DNA from: Halobacillus kuroshimensis DSM 18393
GTDB taxonomy: Bacteria; Bacillota; Bacilli; Bacillales; Halobacillaceae
NCBI RefSeq assembly: GCF_000425705.1
Contig: NZ_AUDY01000009.1
Coordinates: forward strand, 1-64,000
Direction of reading: 5' to 3'
DNA length: 64,000 nt
The position numbers and the translations under genes were made by a program. Under the pieces are notes generated by a model. That model had not been told where the DNA came from, did no database searches, and was given only the letters and a program-made list of their open reading frames with translations. Positions 32,575-42,631 of the stretch are shown in pieces; position 1 is the first letter of the stretch; each line of letters opens with the position of its first letter.

Positions 32575-34238
32575 ATATCGTTGAACAAATGGAACAGAAC
32601 CTGAAAGCAGAAATTGTGCGTTCTGTGCTGGCAGCGGGGCTTGCCGGAGAAGAAGAAATGCCGGAAGTGGTGCTTGAACAGCCGAAGGATAAAGCTCATG
32701 GGGACTATGCCACCAATATGGCCATGCAGCTGGCGCGTGTAGCGAAAAAGAACCCGCGTGCGATTGCAACTGAACTGGTGGAGCAGTTCGACCATTCGAA
32801 AGCATCCATTGAAAAAATTGAAATCGCAGGCCCGGGCTTCATTAACTTTTACATGAACAATCAGTATTTGACGGAACTTGTGCCTTCTGTACTGTCTGCC
32901 GGCGATGCATATGGACGCACCAACAGCGGAGACGGTCATAAAATCCAGATTGAGTTCGTTTCGGCCAATCCGACGGGAACCCTTCACCTGGGACACGCCC
33001 GTGGAGCAGCTGTCGGTGATTCCTTGTGCAACGTATTGGAGGCAGCCGGCTACGACGTCTCCCGTGAATACTACATCAATGATGCAGGAAACCAGATGAT
33101 GAATCTGGCGAAGTCTCTTGAAGCCCGATACATGCAGGCGCTCGGCCGTGACTGGGACATGCCGGAAGATGGCTATCACGGTAAAGATATTATCCAGCTC
33201 GGAGAAAAGCTCGCGGAAGAAACCGGTGAAAAATGGGCGGAAGCCGAGCAGGAAGAGCGTCTTCAGTTCTGCCGTGAATATGGTTTGAAGTTCCTTTTGA
33301 ACCGGATCAAGACCGATCTGGAAGAATTCCGTGTGCCATTTGATGAATGGTTCTCTGAAACCTCCCTGTATCAGGGTGACCAGATTACAGACGCCTTGAA
33401 AGTCCTTAAAGATCAAGGATACGTGTATGATAAAGATGATGCCACATGGTTTGAAACGACACAGTTCGGCGATGATAAGGATCGAGTCCTTATTAAAAAT
33501 GACGGCACATACACGTACTTGACGCCGGATATTGCCTATCACAAAAACAAGCTGGACCGCGGTTTTGATACGCTCATCAACATCTGGGGAGCGGATCACC
33601 ACGGCTACATCCCACGTATGAAAGCAGCCATCCAGGCACTGGGTTATGAAAAGGATACGATGGAAGTAGAAATCATCCAGATGGTCAATTTGTTCCAGGA
33701 CGGCGAAAAGGTGAAAATGAGTAAGCGTACCGGAAAAGCGGTCACACTTAGAGAGCTGATGGAGGAAGTCGGTGTCGACGCGATGCGCTATTTCTTCTCC
33801 ATGCGTTCCAGTGACTCCCACCTGGACTTTGATATGGACCTTGCCCGTTCCGAGTCCAATGAAAACCCTGTGTACTATGTGCAGTATGCGCACGCAAGAA
33901 TCTGCACGATGTTGAAGCAGGCGGAAGAGAAAGGGCTCATGAAAGAGAACTACGATAACAGCTGGTTAACGGCTGAGAAGGAAGAAGACCTGCTGAAGAA
34001 GCTTGGGGAATTCCCGCAGGTTGTAGCGGATGCGGCCGACAAACGTACCCCGCACAGGGTTACCCAGTATGCCTTTGATCTGGCTTCTGCCCTCCACAGC
34101 TTCTACAATGCCGTGAAAGTATTGGATGGCGACAATCCGGAGCGCACAGCGGCAAGAATTGCCTTAATGAAGGCTGTACGGATCACATTGAACAACGCGC
34201 TGAAACTTGTTGGTGTTTCTGCACCAAATCAAATGTAA
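32571..34238 (+). CDS. argS: Arginyl-tRNA synthetase
   Basis: A 555-residue class I synthetase that charges tRNA-Arg. The HIGH motif is HLGHARGA near residue 138 and the KMSK motif is KVKMSKRTG near 383. The N-terminal Add1 domain and C-terminal DALR anticodon domain are present at full length. The ATG at 32571 overlaps the ywiB stop. A terminator follows at 34257. A long open frame on the opposite strand (32514-33893) mirrors this gene and is not credible. Confidence 0.97.
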   Translation: MNIVEQMEQNLKAEIVRSVLAAGLAGEEEMPEVVLEQPKDKAHGDYATNMAMQLARVAKKNPRAIATELVEQFDHSKASIEKIEIAGPGFINFYMNNQYLTELVPSVLSAGDAYGRTNSGDGHKIQIEFVSANPTGTLHLGHARGAAVGDSLCNVLEAAGYDVSREYYINDAGNQMMNLAKSLEARYMQALGRDWDMPEDGYHGKDIIQLGEKLAEETGEKWAEAEQEERLQFCREYGLKFLLNRIKTDLEEFRVPFDEWFSETSLYQGDQITDALKVLKDQGYVYDKDDATWFETTQFGDDKDRVLIKNDGTYTYLTPDIAYHKNKLDRGFDTLINIWGADHHGYIPRMKAAIQALGYEKDTMEVEIIQMVNLFQDGEKVKMSKRTGKAVTLRELMEEVGVDAMRYFFSMRSSDSHLDFDMDLARSESNENPVYYVQYAHARICTMLKQAEEKGLMKENYDNSWLTAEKEEDLLKKLGEFPQVVADAADKRTPHRVTQYAFDLASALHSFYNAVKVLDGDNPERTAARIALMKAVRITLNNALKLVGVSAPNQM

Positions 34239-34256
34239 TCTCATAGAATAGGAAAA

Positions 34257-34296
34257 GGGCGTCTCTGCATCATCAGGCAGAGGCGTTCTTTTTTTA
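34257..34296 (+). terminator. Terminator after argS
   Basis: GGGCGTCTCTGC pairs with GCAGAGGCGTTC with one mismatch, followed by a long T-run. Confidence 0.8.
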
Positions 34297-34386
34297 TGTG
34301 CGCAGTCATAAGGAAAAGGGAATGATGAATGGAGTGGAGAAAGAAGTACATGATATACGAAAAGGACGGAAGAAGGAGGAATCCAT

Positions 34387-34569
34387 GTGGGAAAAGAAGT
34401 GCTGCTGGCATTACTGACCGGTTTCGTTGTCGGGTTATTATTTGCTGCTGTAAAACTGCCGATACCGGCACCGCCCGCCTTTGCGGGAGTGGCCGGTATC
34501 ATTGGCATTTATCTTGGGTTTAAAGTGTATGGGTGGATCGGACCGGTGTTCACAGAGTTGTTTAAATGA
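34387..34569 (+). CDS. XapX domain small membrane protein (DUF1427)
   Basis: A 60-residue protein with two hydrophobic segments and the XapX pattern LLALLTGFVVGLLFAAVKLPIPAPP, then AGVAGIIGIYLGFK. The start is GTG at 34387 with AAGGAGGAATCC before it; an ATG at 34385 is in another frame. The function is unknown. It converges on the cardiolipin synthase gene, the two stops being only three bases apart, with no terminator between them. Confidence 0.8.
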   Translation: MGKEVLLALLTGFVVGLLFAAVKLPIPAPPAFAGVAGIIGIYLGFKVYGWIGPVFTELFK

Positions 34570-34572
34570 CGT

Positions 34573-35763
34573 CTATAAAAACGGGCGGAGCAGAACAGCA
34601 ATCTTTTGATTGATTCTCGTTCCGAGCGAGCGTTTTTTCAGCCAACGGTCATCGAAAGGAACAGCATCCGCGACATCCTCAAAATAGACATCTCTCAAGT
34701 CCTGGATGAAAGCTTCGTCATACACGTAGGTATTCACTTCTTTATTCAGGAAAAAGCTGCGCCGGTCAAAGTTCGCCGTTCCAATATCGGCGAACTGCCC
34801 GTCAATCATGATGACCTTTGAGTGATAAAAGCCTGCATCAAAGAAGCGTATGTCAGCACCGGTCTGCTTCAGCTCTTTTAAATACGGCACCGCTGCTTCC
34901 TTTACAAACGCATGGTCCGCTTTCATCGGAATCATAATATGCAGCGAGACGTTCCGTTTCAATGCTTTCTTTAAAGCATCCTGAAGCGTAGGCGTGGGAA
35001 TGAAATAGGGCGTACCGATTAAAATTTCCCGTTCAGCAGAATCAATCATTTTCTTGAATTCTGTTTCAAGCTCTACGCCGTCTGTCGCTACAATCCTCAT
35101 CCGGTACGGATGCTCGGTATCCGAAGGGGGGAAGGGGGTATCTTGTTCTCCTGTCGCCAAGTACCAGTCATCAAGAAAAATTGTATGGAGCTGATGAACA
35201 ACCGGACCGAATGCACGGATGTGGTAATCCCGCCAATCCCCTAATTTTGACGATTCTCCGATATATGCCTTTCCGACATTAAAACCCCCGACATAGCCGA
35301 TATTCCCATCAATGACGGTGATTTTTCTGTGGTTTCTTCGTTGAAGGCGGTAGAAGAAGTAAGGGAAACCAGGTACTTCCGCAAAAGCGAAGCGCACCCC
35401 TGCCTCTTCAAGTTCGCTGCGACGCTTTTTTGTAATTTTAAAGCTGGCCACACGGTCGCCCATCAGGCGGACGGGGACACCTTCGGCCGCTTTGTTTTTG
35501 AGCACCTGAAGGAAGTTATCCGCAATATAATCATTTTCTATAAGAAAGAAATAAACATCCACCTGTTTTTCTGCCTCGGAAATATCCCGGAAAAGCTGCT
35601 CATACAGCCGGGATCCGTTCTTATATAAATGATAGCTGCCTGTCGTTTCCTCCAAGGGAATGGTACGGGCCTGTTTATGATGCCGGGACCTTCCCAATTT
35701 AAAATCCAGGAAAAGCAGGAAAATAAGAGTGACTGCTAGTAATAGTAGAATAATGTAGAACAT
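34573..35763 (-). CDS. clsB: Phospholipase D family cardiolipin synthase (YwjE/ClsB type)
   Basis: A 396-residue membrane-bound enzyme that likely condenses phosphatidylglycerol into cardiolipin. One N-terminal membrane segment (residues 2-20) is followed by two PLD domains, each with an HKD motif: HRKITVID near residue 144 and HSKVIMID near 312, with the usual downstream Asn/Gly residues (GGFN, GTANFD). It corresponds to ywjE, which lies beside fadF in B. subtilis. It is divergent from fadF. Confidence 0.88.
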   Translation of the reverse strand: MFYIILLLLAVTLIFLLFLDFKLGRSRHHKQARTIPLEETTGSYHLYKNGSRLYEQLFRDISEAEKQVDVYFFLIENDYIADNFLQVLKNKAAEGVPVRLMGDRVASFKITKKRRSELEEAGVRFAFAEVPGFPYFFYRLQRRNHRKITVIDGNIGYVGGFNVGKAYIGESSKLGDWRDYHIRAFGPVVHQLHTIFLDDWYLATGEQDTPFPPSDTEHPYRMRIVATDGVELETEFKKMIDSAEREILIGTPYFIPTPTLQDALKKALKRNVSLHIMIPMKADHAFVKEAAVPYLKELKQTGADIRFFDAGFYHSKVIMIDGQFADIGTANFDRRSFFLNKEVNTYVYDEAFIQDLRDVYFEDVADAVPFDDRWLKKRSLGTRINQKIAVLLRPFL

Positions 35764-35840
35764 AAGATGCCTCCTAAAAAACTCTTCCTCCTAGTTTCCC
35801 CTTTTTCGACCTTTTCAAAAGGAAAATTACAGAAAATATA

Positions 35841-35869
35841 TTGACTGAATGCTCATTCATAATTTATAG
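35841..35869 (+). promoter_or_regulatory. Promoter of fadF with FadR-type operator
   Basis: TTGACT (35841-35846), 17 bases, TTATAG (35864-35869). Between and over them, TGACTGAATGCTCATTCA (35842-35859) matches the B. subtilis FadR consensus TGAATGAMTANTCATTCA at 16 of 18 places, so long-chain acyl-CoA should relieve repression. Confidence 0.8.
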
Positions 35870-35958
35870 TTAAGCTATAAGATTCAGAAAATTTAAAGTT
35901 TCTGATCGGAGAAAAGGGAAATCGCTTCGTGCGATGACAACAAAGAGGGGGAAAACCT

Positions 35959-38091
35959 ATGAATCCACTGCTGGTCGCAAACTGGATTTTGTTCCTTGGT
36001 GTACTGATCTATGGACTTTATTTATTTGTCCGTGTGGTTCAGACTCGTATCGCTTATATCAAACTGGGAAAAAAATTCGAGTATGACAAACAGCTGAAGT
36101 CACGATTACGCAAAATCTGGATTTATGTATTCGGGCAGAAGAAACTGCTCAAGGATAAGAAATCCGGAATCATTCACGTTATGATGTTTTATGGATTTAT
36201 TCTCGTGCAATTCGGAGCGATTGATTTTATCTATAAAGGACTTGTGCCGGATGCCCATCTTCCGCTCGGCCCTTTTTACGCCGGCTTTACGTTTTTCCAG
36301 GAGCTGGTGACGTTAACCATTCTGACCGCCGTTATCTGGGCATTTCACCGCCGGTACATTGAAAAGCTTGTCCGTCTGAAGCGCGGATTTAAAGCCGGAC
36401 TTGTCCTGATTTTCATTGGAACACTGATGGTAACCGTCCTCGTTGGAAACGGCATGAGTATGATCTGGCATGCCCATGAAGGAGCATGGACAGAACCTGT
36501 TGCGAGCGTTATTGCAAGCGCTTTCGGTTGGGTGCCGGAACCTGTAGCCATTACGGTATTCTTTGTCATGTGGTGGATTCACCTATTGATCCTGCTCACC
36601 TTCCTTGTCTACGTGCCGCAGTCCAAGCACGCCCACCTTCTTGCTGCACCTGTGAATGTCTTTTTGAGTCGTGAGGAGCCGCCGGGGAAATTGAAGTCCA
36701 TTGATTTTGAAATGGATGAAGATGCCGATGAAGAAGATGTATCCTTCGGGGTTGGAAAGATTGAGGATTTCAACCAGCTTCAAATGATTGATTTTTATGC
36801 ATGTGTCGAATGCGGCCGCTGTACAAACGTGTGTCCTGCGTCCGGTTCCGGGAAAATGCTGTCACCGATGGATCTGATTGTGAAGCTCCGGGACCACCTT
36901 ACCGAAAAAGGAGCCGCTGTTACAGGTCAGTCCCCGTGGGTGCCAGCCTACGCATTTTCCGGGACAGAAGGGAATACACTCGCTCAAATGGCCCGAAGCC
37001 ACGGGACAGATGAGGCCGCAGCCACGCTGGAAGCGTTCCAGAACAAGAGCCTGATCGGTGATGTCATTACAGAAGAAGAACTGTGGGCTTGTACGACCTG
37101 CCGGAACTGTGAGGATGCCTGCCCGGTTATGAACGAGCATGTTGATAAAATCATTGATCTGCGCCGTTACCTCGTTCTTACCGAAGGAAAAATGGATGCC
37201 GATGGCCAGCGTGCCATGATGAACATTGAGCGCCAAGGGAACCCATGGGGACTTTCCAAGAAGGAAAGAGAAGACTGGAGAGAGCTGGATGAAGATGTTC
37301 ATATTCCTACAGTGAAAGAGTTGAAAAAATCAGGGGAAGAGTTCGAATACTTATTCTGGGTCAGCTCCATGGGCTCATACGATAACCGGAGCCAGAAAAT
37401 CGCCATGGCGTTTGCGAAACTGATGAATGAAGCAGGCATCAAGTTCGCCATCCTTGGAAACAAAGAACAGAACTCCGGAGACACAGCCCGCCGCATGGGG
37501 AATGAGTTCCTATTCCAGGAGCTGGCGGAGAAGAACATGAAGGAATTCGAGAAAAATGATGTGAAGAAGATCATTACGATCGATCCACATGCGTATAACA
37601 TCTTTAAAAATGAGTATCCGGATTTTGGATTGGAAGCAGAAGTGTACCATCATACCGAGCTGCTTGCGGAATGGTTGAAAGAAGGGCGCTTGAATCCCCA
37701 GGGAGTGGTGAAAGAAAAAATCACCTATCACGACAGCTGCTATCTTGGCCGCTACAACGAGGTCTATCAGCCGCCGCGTGAAGTTCTGGAGATGATTCCG
37801 GGGGTCGAAGTCGTGGAAATGAAGCGGAACCGTTCCAACGGGATGTGCTGTGGAGCTGGAGGCGGCATGATGTGGATGGAGGAGAAATCAGGGAATCGTG
37901 TGAACGTAGCCAGGACTGAGCAGGCGCTTGAGGTGGAGCCTACGATGATTTCCAGCGGATGTCCATTCTGTCTGACGATGCTGTCAGATGGAACAAAAGC
38001 GAAGGAAGTGGAAGAAGAGGTCAGCACGATGGATATAGCAGAAATTCTGGCGAAGTCCATTTTTGAGAGCACAGAGGAAAAAACGGCTTAA
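35959..38091 (+). CDS. fadF: Iron-sulfur membrane oxidoreductase FadF (YwjF)
   Basis: A 710-residue protein that probably passes electrons from acyl-CoA dehydrogenases to the membrane. The N-terminal 220 residues hold about five or six membrane segments. Two [4Fe-4S] motifs follow, CVECGRCTNVCP near residue 282 and CTTCRNCEDACP near 378. Two CCG-type domains come last (SCYLGRYN; CCGAGGG near 630; GCPFCLTML). A FadR-type operator lies over its promoter. The thiolase gene starts 153 bases downstream. The layout fits the fadF-acd locus of Bacillus. Confidence 0.93.
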   Translation: MNPLLVANWILFLGVLIYGLYLFVRVVQTRIAYIKLGKKFEYDKQLKSRLRKIWIYVFGQKKLLKDKKSGIIHVMMFYGFILVQFGAIDFIYKGLVPDAHLPLGPFYAGFTFFQELVTLTILTAVIWAFHRRYIEKLVRLKRGFKAGLVLIFIGTLMVTVLVGNGMSMIWHAHEGAWTEPVASVIASAFGWVPEPVAITVFFVMWWIHLLILLTFLVYVPQSKHAHLLAAPVNVFLSREEPPGKLKSIDFEMDEDADEEDVSFGVGKIEDFNQLQMIDFYACVECGRCTNVCPASGSGKMLSPMDLIVKLRDHLTEKGAAVTGQSPWVPAYAFSGTEGNTLAQMARSHGTDEAAATLEAFQNKSLIGDVITEEELWACTTCRNCEDACPVMNEHVDKIIDLRRYLVLTEGKMDADGQRAMMNIERQGNPWGLSKKEREDWRELDEDVHIPTVKELKKSGEEFEYLFWVSSMGSYDNRSQKIAMAFAKLMNEAGIKFAILGNKEQNSGDTARRMGNEFLFQELAEKNMKEFEKNDVKKIITIDPHAYNIFKNEYPDFGLEAEVYHHTELLAEWLKEGRLNPQGVVKEKITYHDSCYLGRYNEVYQPPREVLEMIPGVEVVEMKRNRSNGMCCGAGGGMMWMEEKSGNRVNVARTEQALEVEPTMISSGCPFCLTMLSDGTKAKEVEEEVSTMDIAEILAKSIFESTEEKTA

Positions 38092-38107
38092 TTAAACGTT
38101 TGTTTAA
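38092..38107. promoter_or_regulatory. Candidate TetR-type palindrome
   Basis: TTAAAC-GTTT-GTTTAA is a perfect inverted repeat directly behind the fadF stop and before the thiolase gene. It is the sort of short palindrome used by TetR family repressors, and such a gene lies in the same operon (43563). The assignment is inference. Confidence 0.4.
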
Positions 38108-38141
38108 AAACGAAAAAATGACAGAATGATTGAAAAATTGT

Positions 38142-38173
38142 GGAAAGTGTGCAGTATTTTATGTACACTTTCC
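38142..38173 (+). other. Hairpin in the fadF-thiolase spacer
   Basis: GGAAAGTGTGCA (38142-38153) pairs with TGTACACTTTCC (38162-38173), with one G-T pair and an eight-base loop. No T-run follows, so it is not a standard terminator. It may be an operator or an mRNA processing/stability element. Confidence 0.5.
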
Positions 38174-38211
38174 TTATGGGACGATGTTGAGCGAGCGTTC
38201 AATCGTCATTT

Positions 38212-38227
38212 TTGTAAGCGTTATCAA
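38212..38227 (+). promoter_or_regulatory. CcpA binding site (cre)
   Basis: TTGTAAGCGTTATCAA fits the cre consensus WTGNAARCGNWWWCAW at every position. It lies just before the ribosome site of the thiolase gene, so glucose repression of the acyl-CoA degradation operon is expected. Confidence 0.85.
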
Positions 38228-38244
38228 TAAGAGGAGGAATGACA

Positions 38245-39432
38245 ATGCGTAAAACAGTCATCGTGGATGGAGCACGGACACCATTTGGGAAATTCGGAGG
38301 GGCTCTTGCACCTCTGACAGCGGCACAGCTTGGCGGTATCGCGATCAAAGCAGCGTTGAAGAAGGCGAAGGTTCATGCGGAGGATGTGAACGAAGTGATT
38401 ATGGGGAGCGTTCTTCAGGGAGGACAGGGACAGCTCCCTTCCAGACAGGCGGCCCGTGAAGCTGGAATCCCCTGGGATGTGAAAACAGAAACCGTCAATA
38501 AAGTGTGTGCCTCCGGCATGCGGAGTGTCACGATGGGAGATCAGTTCATCCGCCTTGGAGAAGAAGAAATCATCGTCGCCGGCGGAATGGAAAGCATGAG
38601 CAATGCCCCATACTTCATGCCGAAAGCGCGCTGGGGTCTCCGGATGGGGGATGCGTCTGTGAAAGACATGATGGTGCATGACGGATTGACCTGTTCATTC
38701 GAGAACGTCCATATGGGCAATTACGGCAACCGGACAGCCGAACAGTATGAACTGACACGTCAGGCTCAGGATGAGTGGGCGTACCGCAGTCATCAGCGTG
38801 CTGTTCAGGCCACGGAAGATGGAAAGCTGGGAGAAGAAATAACGTCAGTGGAAATCCCCCAGCGCAAAGGGGATCCTGTCGTTGTGGATCAGGATGAAGC
38901 TCCTAGAAAGAGCACAACAATCGAAGCGTTATCTAAGCTGCGGCCGGTGTTCGACCAGACAGGTACGATTACAGCCGGAAATGCACCGGGTGTCAATGAT
39001 GGGGCCTGTGCCATGGTTTTAATGTCGGAGGAAAAAGCTGAAGAAACCGGAGCATCTGTGCTGGCAGCAATTCTGGCCCATGATGAGATTGCTGTGGAGG
39101 CGCAGGATTTCCCGCAGACACCGGGACTTGTTATCAATAAGCTGTTGAAAAAATCCGGAAAAACCATCGATGAGATCGATCTGTTTGAAGTGAACGAGGC
39201 ATTTGCCGCTGTATCCCTGGCTAGTGGGAAAATCGCCGGTCTGGATCCGGAAAAAGTGAATGTCAACGGTGGAGCCGTTGCTCTTGGCCATCCGATCGGG
39301 GCCAGCGGAGCCCGTATCCTTTTGACATTGGCTTATGAACTGAAACGCCGGGGCGGCGGCACAGGGATCGCAGCTATCTGTTCAGGTGGCGGCCAGGGCG
39401 ATGCCGTTCTCATCGAAGTACCGAAACAATAA
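38245..39432 (+). CDS. mmgA: Acetyl-CoA C-acetyltransferase (thiolase)
   Basis: A 395-residue thiolase that cleaves or forms acetoacetyl-CoA and related 3-ketoacyl-CoA. The acyl-accepting Cys88 is in NKVCASGM, and the acid-base pair is in [10 protein letters not shown] and [10 protein letters not shown]. The ATG at 38245 has GAGGAGG seven bases before it; the ATG at 38239 is too close to it. First gene of a seven-gene run (thiolase to IcmF), with a perfect cre site just upstream. B. subtilis mmgA is also CcpA-controlled. Confidence 0.93.
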   Translation: MRKTVIVDGARTPFGKFGGALAPLTAAQLGGIAIKAALKKAKVHAEDVNEVIMGSVLQGGQGQLPSRQAAREAGIPWDVKTETVNKVCASGMRSVTMGDQFIRLGEEEIIVAGGMESMSNAPYFMPKARWGLRMGDASVKDMMVHDGLTCSFENVHMGNYGNRTAEQYELTRQAQDEWAYRSHQRAVQATEDGKLGEEITSVEIPQRKGDPVVVDQDEAPRKSTTIEALSKLRPVFDQTGTITAGNAPGVNDGACAMVLMSEEKAEETGASVLAAILAHDEIAVEAQDFPQTPGLVINKLLKKSGKTIDEIDLFEVNEAFAAVSLASGKIAGLDPEKVNVNGGAVALGHPIGASGARILLTLAYELKRRGGGTGIAAICSGGGQGDAVLIEVPKQ

Positions 39433-39445
39433 GGGGGACATACGG

Positions 39446-40297
39446 ATGTCAATAAATAAAGTCATGGTCATCGGCGCAGGGCAGATGGGCGCAGGTATTG
39501 CTCAAGTTTTTGCCCAGGCTGGTCTTCATGTGAAATTGAATGATCGAGAGCAGGAAGCATTGGATAAAGGGCAGGCCGGGATCGAAAAGCGCCTGGAAAG
39601 AGCTGTTGAGAAGGGCCGGATGACCGATGGCAAACGTGAGGAGATGCTGGAGCATCTGACATTTACGACCGACCTGCAGGAGGCCTCTGACTGCGATCTC
39701 GTCATTGAGGCCGTCGTGGAAAGTATGAAGGTGAAGATCGATGTGTTCCAGCAGCTGGATGAAATCACACCACCTCATGCTATTTTGGCGACCAATACCT
39801 CTTCTCTTCCGATAACGGAAATCGCTGCAGCTACGAAGCGTCCGGACCAAGTAATCGGCATGCATTTTATGAATCCGGTCCCGGTCATGAAGCTGGTGGA
39901 AATCATCAGGGCGATTCAGACGAGCGATGACACGTATGCGTCTGTGAGGGAAATGGCTGAAAAACTTCAGAAGACACCGGTAGAGGTAGAGGATTTTCCG
40001 GGTTTCGTTTCCAATAGAATTTTGATGCCGATGATCAATGAAGCGATTTACACCGTACATGAAGGCGTCGCCTCGCCGGAAGATGTTGATGCTGTGATGA
40101 AACTTGGGATGAACCATCCAATGGGACCACTGACACTCGCTGATTTTATCGGACTGGATACATGCCTTTATATCATGGAGGTCCTTCATGAAGGATTCGG
40201 CGACAGCAAATACCGGCCTTGCCCGCTTCTTCGCAAATACGTCAAAGCCGGATGGCTCGGGAAGAAATCCGGCCGCGGTTTTTACAGCTATGAATAA
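39446..40297 (+). CDS. mmgB: 3-Hydroxybutyryl-CoA dehydrogenase
   Basis: A 283-residue NAD-dependent dehydrogenase that oxidises 3-hydroxyacyl-CoA. The nucleotide site is [12 protein letters not shown] (residues 8-19). The catalytic His lies in [13 protein letters not shown], followed by [17 protein letters not shown] and the C-terminal [15 protein letters not shown]. The ATG at 39446 is preceded by AAGGGGGA, 13 bases after the thiolase stop. It works between the thiolase and the acyl-CoA dehydrogenases of the same operon. Confidence 0.93.
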   Translation: MSINKVMVIGAGQMGAGIAQVFAQAGLHVKLNDREQEALDKGQAGIEKRLERAVEKGRMTDGKREEMLEHLTFTTDLQEASDCDLVIEAVVESMKVKIDVFQQLDEITPPHAILATNTSSLPITEIAAATKRPDQVIGMHFMNPVPVMKLVEIIRAIQTSDDTYASVREMAEKLQKTPVEVEDFPGFVSNRILMPMINEAIYTVHEGVASPEDVDAVMKLGMNHPMGPLTLADFIGLDTCLYIMEVLHEGFGDSKYRPCPLLRKYVKAGWLGKKSGRGFYSYE

Positions 40298-40319
40298 CTG
40301 ATGAAAAGGGGAGATGACC

Positions 40320-41465
40320 GTGGAGCTTCAATGGACAGATGAACAGAAAATGATGCGCCGGATGGTACAGGATTTCGCTCAGAATGAGGTGGCACCGGCC
40401 GTCGAACGTATGGAGAAGGAAGACCGCTTCCCGGAAGAATTGATTCCTAAAATGGGGGAGCTTGGTTTAATGGGGATACCGATCCCTGAAGCATACGGAG
40501 GAGCTGAGATGGATTATACCTCCTATATCATTGCGATTCATGAACTATCTAAAGTAAGTGCGACCCTTGGTGTCATATTATCTGTACACACATCAGTGGG
40601 GACCCACCCGATTTTATATTTCGGATCGGAAGAACAGAAATCCAAATATATCCCGAAACTTGCATCGGGCGAATACTTAGGTGCCTTCGCCTTGACGGAA
40701 CCGAGCGCCGGCAGTGATGCCAGCAGCCTGAAGACGCGTGCTGAGAAAAAGGGAGATCAATACATCCTCAACGGCTCCAAGGTGTTCATTACGAATGGAG
40801 GCAGTGCAGATACCTTCATTGTTTTCGCGCGGACGAACCCCGAAGTGTCTCCGAGTAAAGGCTTGAGCGCTTTTATTGTGGAGCGCGGCACGCCTGGGTT
40901 TTCGATTGGAAAAGCGGAAAGGAAAATGGGCATGCATGGGTCGAGTACGGTTTCTTTGAACTTTGATGCCTGTGAGCTTCCAGCTTCCCAGCTCCTTGGG
41001 AAAGAAGGGGAAGGCTATAAAATCGCCCTCTCCAATTTGAATATCGGGAGAATCGGAATCGCCGCCCAGTCACTCGGGATTGCGGAGGCCGCTTTGGAGC
41101 ATAGCGCCGCCTACGCAAAAGAACGGGAGCAGTTCGGACGCCCGATCGCCCATCTGCAGGGGATTTCCTTCAAATTGGCAGACATGGCCACGGAAGTCGA
41201 AGCTTCCAAACTGCTGGTCTACAATGCCGCTTCGATGCAGGCATTAGGAAAGCCGTGTAGTAAAGAGGCGTCGATCGCTAAGCTTATCGCTTCCCGGACG
41301 GCAGTCAAAGCAGCCATTGAAGCGGTTCAAGTCCATGGAGGTTACGGATACACAGAAGACTATGCGGTGGAACGGTTTTTCAGAGATGCAAAAGTGTGTG
41401 AGATATACGAAGGAACGAGCGAAGTCCAGCGTGTCGTCATCGGCAATCATCTGGTGAGAGATTAG
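40320..41465 (+). CDS. mmgC: Acyl-CoA dehydrogenase (first of two)
   Basis: A 381-residue flavoprotein that introduces the alpha-beta double bond in acyl-CoA. The FAD and substrate signatures ALTEPSAGSDASSLKT and [20 protein letters not shown] are present, with the catalytic Glu near 364 in CEIYEGTSE. The start is GTG at 40320 with AAAAGGGGAG well spaced; the ATG at 40314 has no spacing. It lies 22 bases behind mmgB. Electrons likely leave through ETF and FadF. Chain preference is short or branched by similarity, not proven. Confidence 0.92.
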   Translation: MELQWTDEQKMMRRMVQDFAQNEVAPAVERMEKEDRFPEELIPKMGELGLMGIPIPEAYGGAEMDYTSYIIAIHELSKVSATLGVILSVHTSVGTHPILYFGSEEQKSKYIPKLASGEYLGAFALTEPSAGSDASSLKTRAEKKGDQYILNGSKVFITNGGSADTFIVFARTNPEVSPSKGLSAFIVERGTPGFSIGKAERKMGMHGSSTVSLNFDACELPASQLLGKEGEGYKIALSNLNIGRIGIAAQSLGIAEAALEHSAAYAKEREQFGRPIAHLQGISFKLADMATEVEASKLLVYNAASMQALGKPCSKEASIAKLIASRTAVKAAIEAVQVHGGYGYTEDYAVERFFRDAKVCEIYEGTSEVQRVVIGNHLVRD

Positions 41466-41477
41466 GAGGATGGAGAA

Positions 41478-42617
41478 ATGAATTTCACATTAACTGAAGA
41501 GCAGGAAATGCTTAGAAAAATGGTTCGGGATTTTTCCAAGAATGAGGTGGAACCAACAGCGGCAGAGCGAGATGAAGAGGAGCGTTTTGATCGTGAAATT
41601 TTTGACAAAATGGCTGAACTCGGGCTGACGGGAATTCCATGGCCGGAAGAGTATGGCGGCATCGGTTCGGATTTCATCAGCTACGTGATAGCTGTGGAGG
41701 AGCTTTCCAGAGTGTGTGCTTCCACAGGAGTCACCCTTTCTGCGCATATTTCCCTGGCCAGCTGGCCGATTTATACATTTGGAACGGAAGAGCAGAAGAA
41801 GAAGTTTCTGGCTCCACTGGCTGCGGGTGAAAAGCTTGGCGCCTACGCTTTATCCGAACCGGGGGCAGGGAGTGATGTGTCTTCCATGCGCACACAGGCA
41901 AAGCTTGACGGTGACAGCTATGTATTGAACGGAAACAAAGTGTGGATCACCAATGGTGGTGTGGCTGATACGTATGTCGTATTTGCTAAGACAAATCCGG
42001 ATGAAGGGAACCGCGGCATCAGTGCCTTCATCGTAGAAAAGGACACTCCGGGCTTCTCCACAGGGAAAAAAGAAAAGAAACTCGGGATCCGTTCTTCTCC
42101 AACAACGGAGTTGATCTTTGAAGACTGCCGGATTCCTAAGGAAAATCTGCTGGGTGGAGAAGGCCAGGGCTTTAAAATTGCCATGATGACGCTGGACGGT
42201 GGTAGGAACGGCATCGCTGCCCAAGCTGTAGGAATTGCGCAGGGGGCGCTTGATGAGTCTGTCGCCTACGCCAAGGAGCGGGAGCAGTTCGGAAAGCCGA
42301 TCGCTGCTTTACAGGGGATATCCTTCAAACTTGCGGATATGGCAGCTGAAATCGAGGCTTCCCGTCTGCTTACGTATCAAGCGGCCTATTTGGAATCTGA
42401 AGGTCTTCCGTATTCCAAGGCGTCGGCAATGGCGAAGTTGTTTGCCGGTGATACAGCGATGAAGGTAACCACAGAAGCTGTTCAAGTTCACGGCGGATAT
42501 GGATATACGAAGGACTACCCGGTAGAACGGTACATGCGGGATGCGAAGATCACTCAGATCTATGAAGGGACCCAGGAGATTCAACGTCTCGTTATCGGCC
42601 GGATGGTAACGAAGTAG
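41478..42617 (+). CDS. acdA: Acyl-CoA dehydrogenase (second of two, AcdA type)
   Basis: A 379-residue acyl-CoA dehydrogenase, clearly related to the preceding gene product but with many differences. It has [36 protein letters not shown] and the catalytic Glu near 362 in [19 protein letters not shown] precedes the ATG, 12 bases after the previous stop. In B. subtilis acdA follows fadF; here three genes lie between. Two tandem paralogs suggest different chain lengths or branched substrates, such as isobutyryl-CoA. Confidence 0.92.
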   Translation: MNFTLTEEQEMLRKMVRDFSKNEVEPTAAERDEEERFDREIFDKMAELGLTGIPWPEEYGGIGSDFISYVIAVEELSRVCASTGVTLSAHISLASWPIYTFGTEEQKKKFLAPLAAGEKLGAYALSEPGAGSDVSSMRTQAKLDGDSYVLNGNKVWITNGGVADTYVVFAKTNPDEGNRGISAFIVEKDTPGFSTGKKEKKLGIRSSPTTELIFEDCRIPKENLLGGEGQGFKIAMMTLDGGRNGIAAQAVGIAQGALDESVAYAKEREQFGKPIAALQGISFKLADMAAEIEASRLLTYQAAYLESEGLPYSKASAMAKLFAGDTAMKVTTEAVQVHGGYGYTKDYPVERYMRDAKITQIYEGTQEIQRLVIGRMVTK

Positions 42618-42631
42618 GAAGGTGATGGATG

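Noticed and set aside
32514-33893. A 459-codon open frame on the minus strand opposite argS
   Set aside because: It is a mirror of argS codons, has no ribosome site, and its translation shows no family features. argS on the plus strand is certain.
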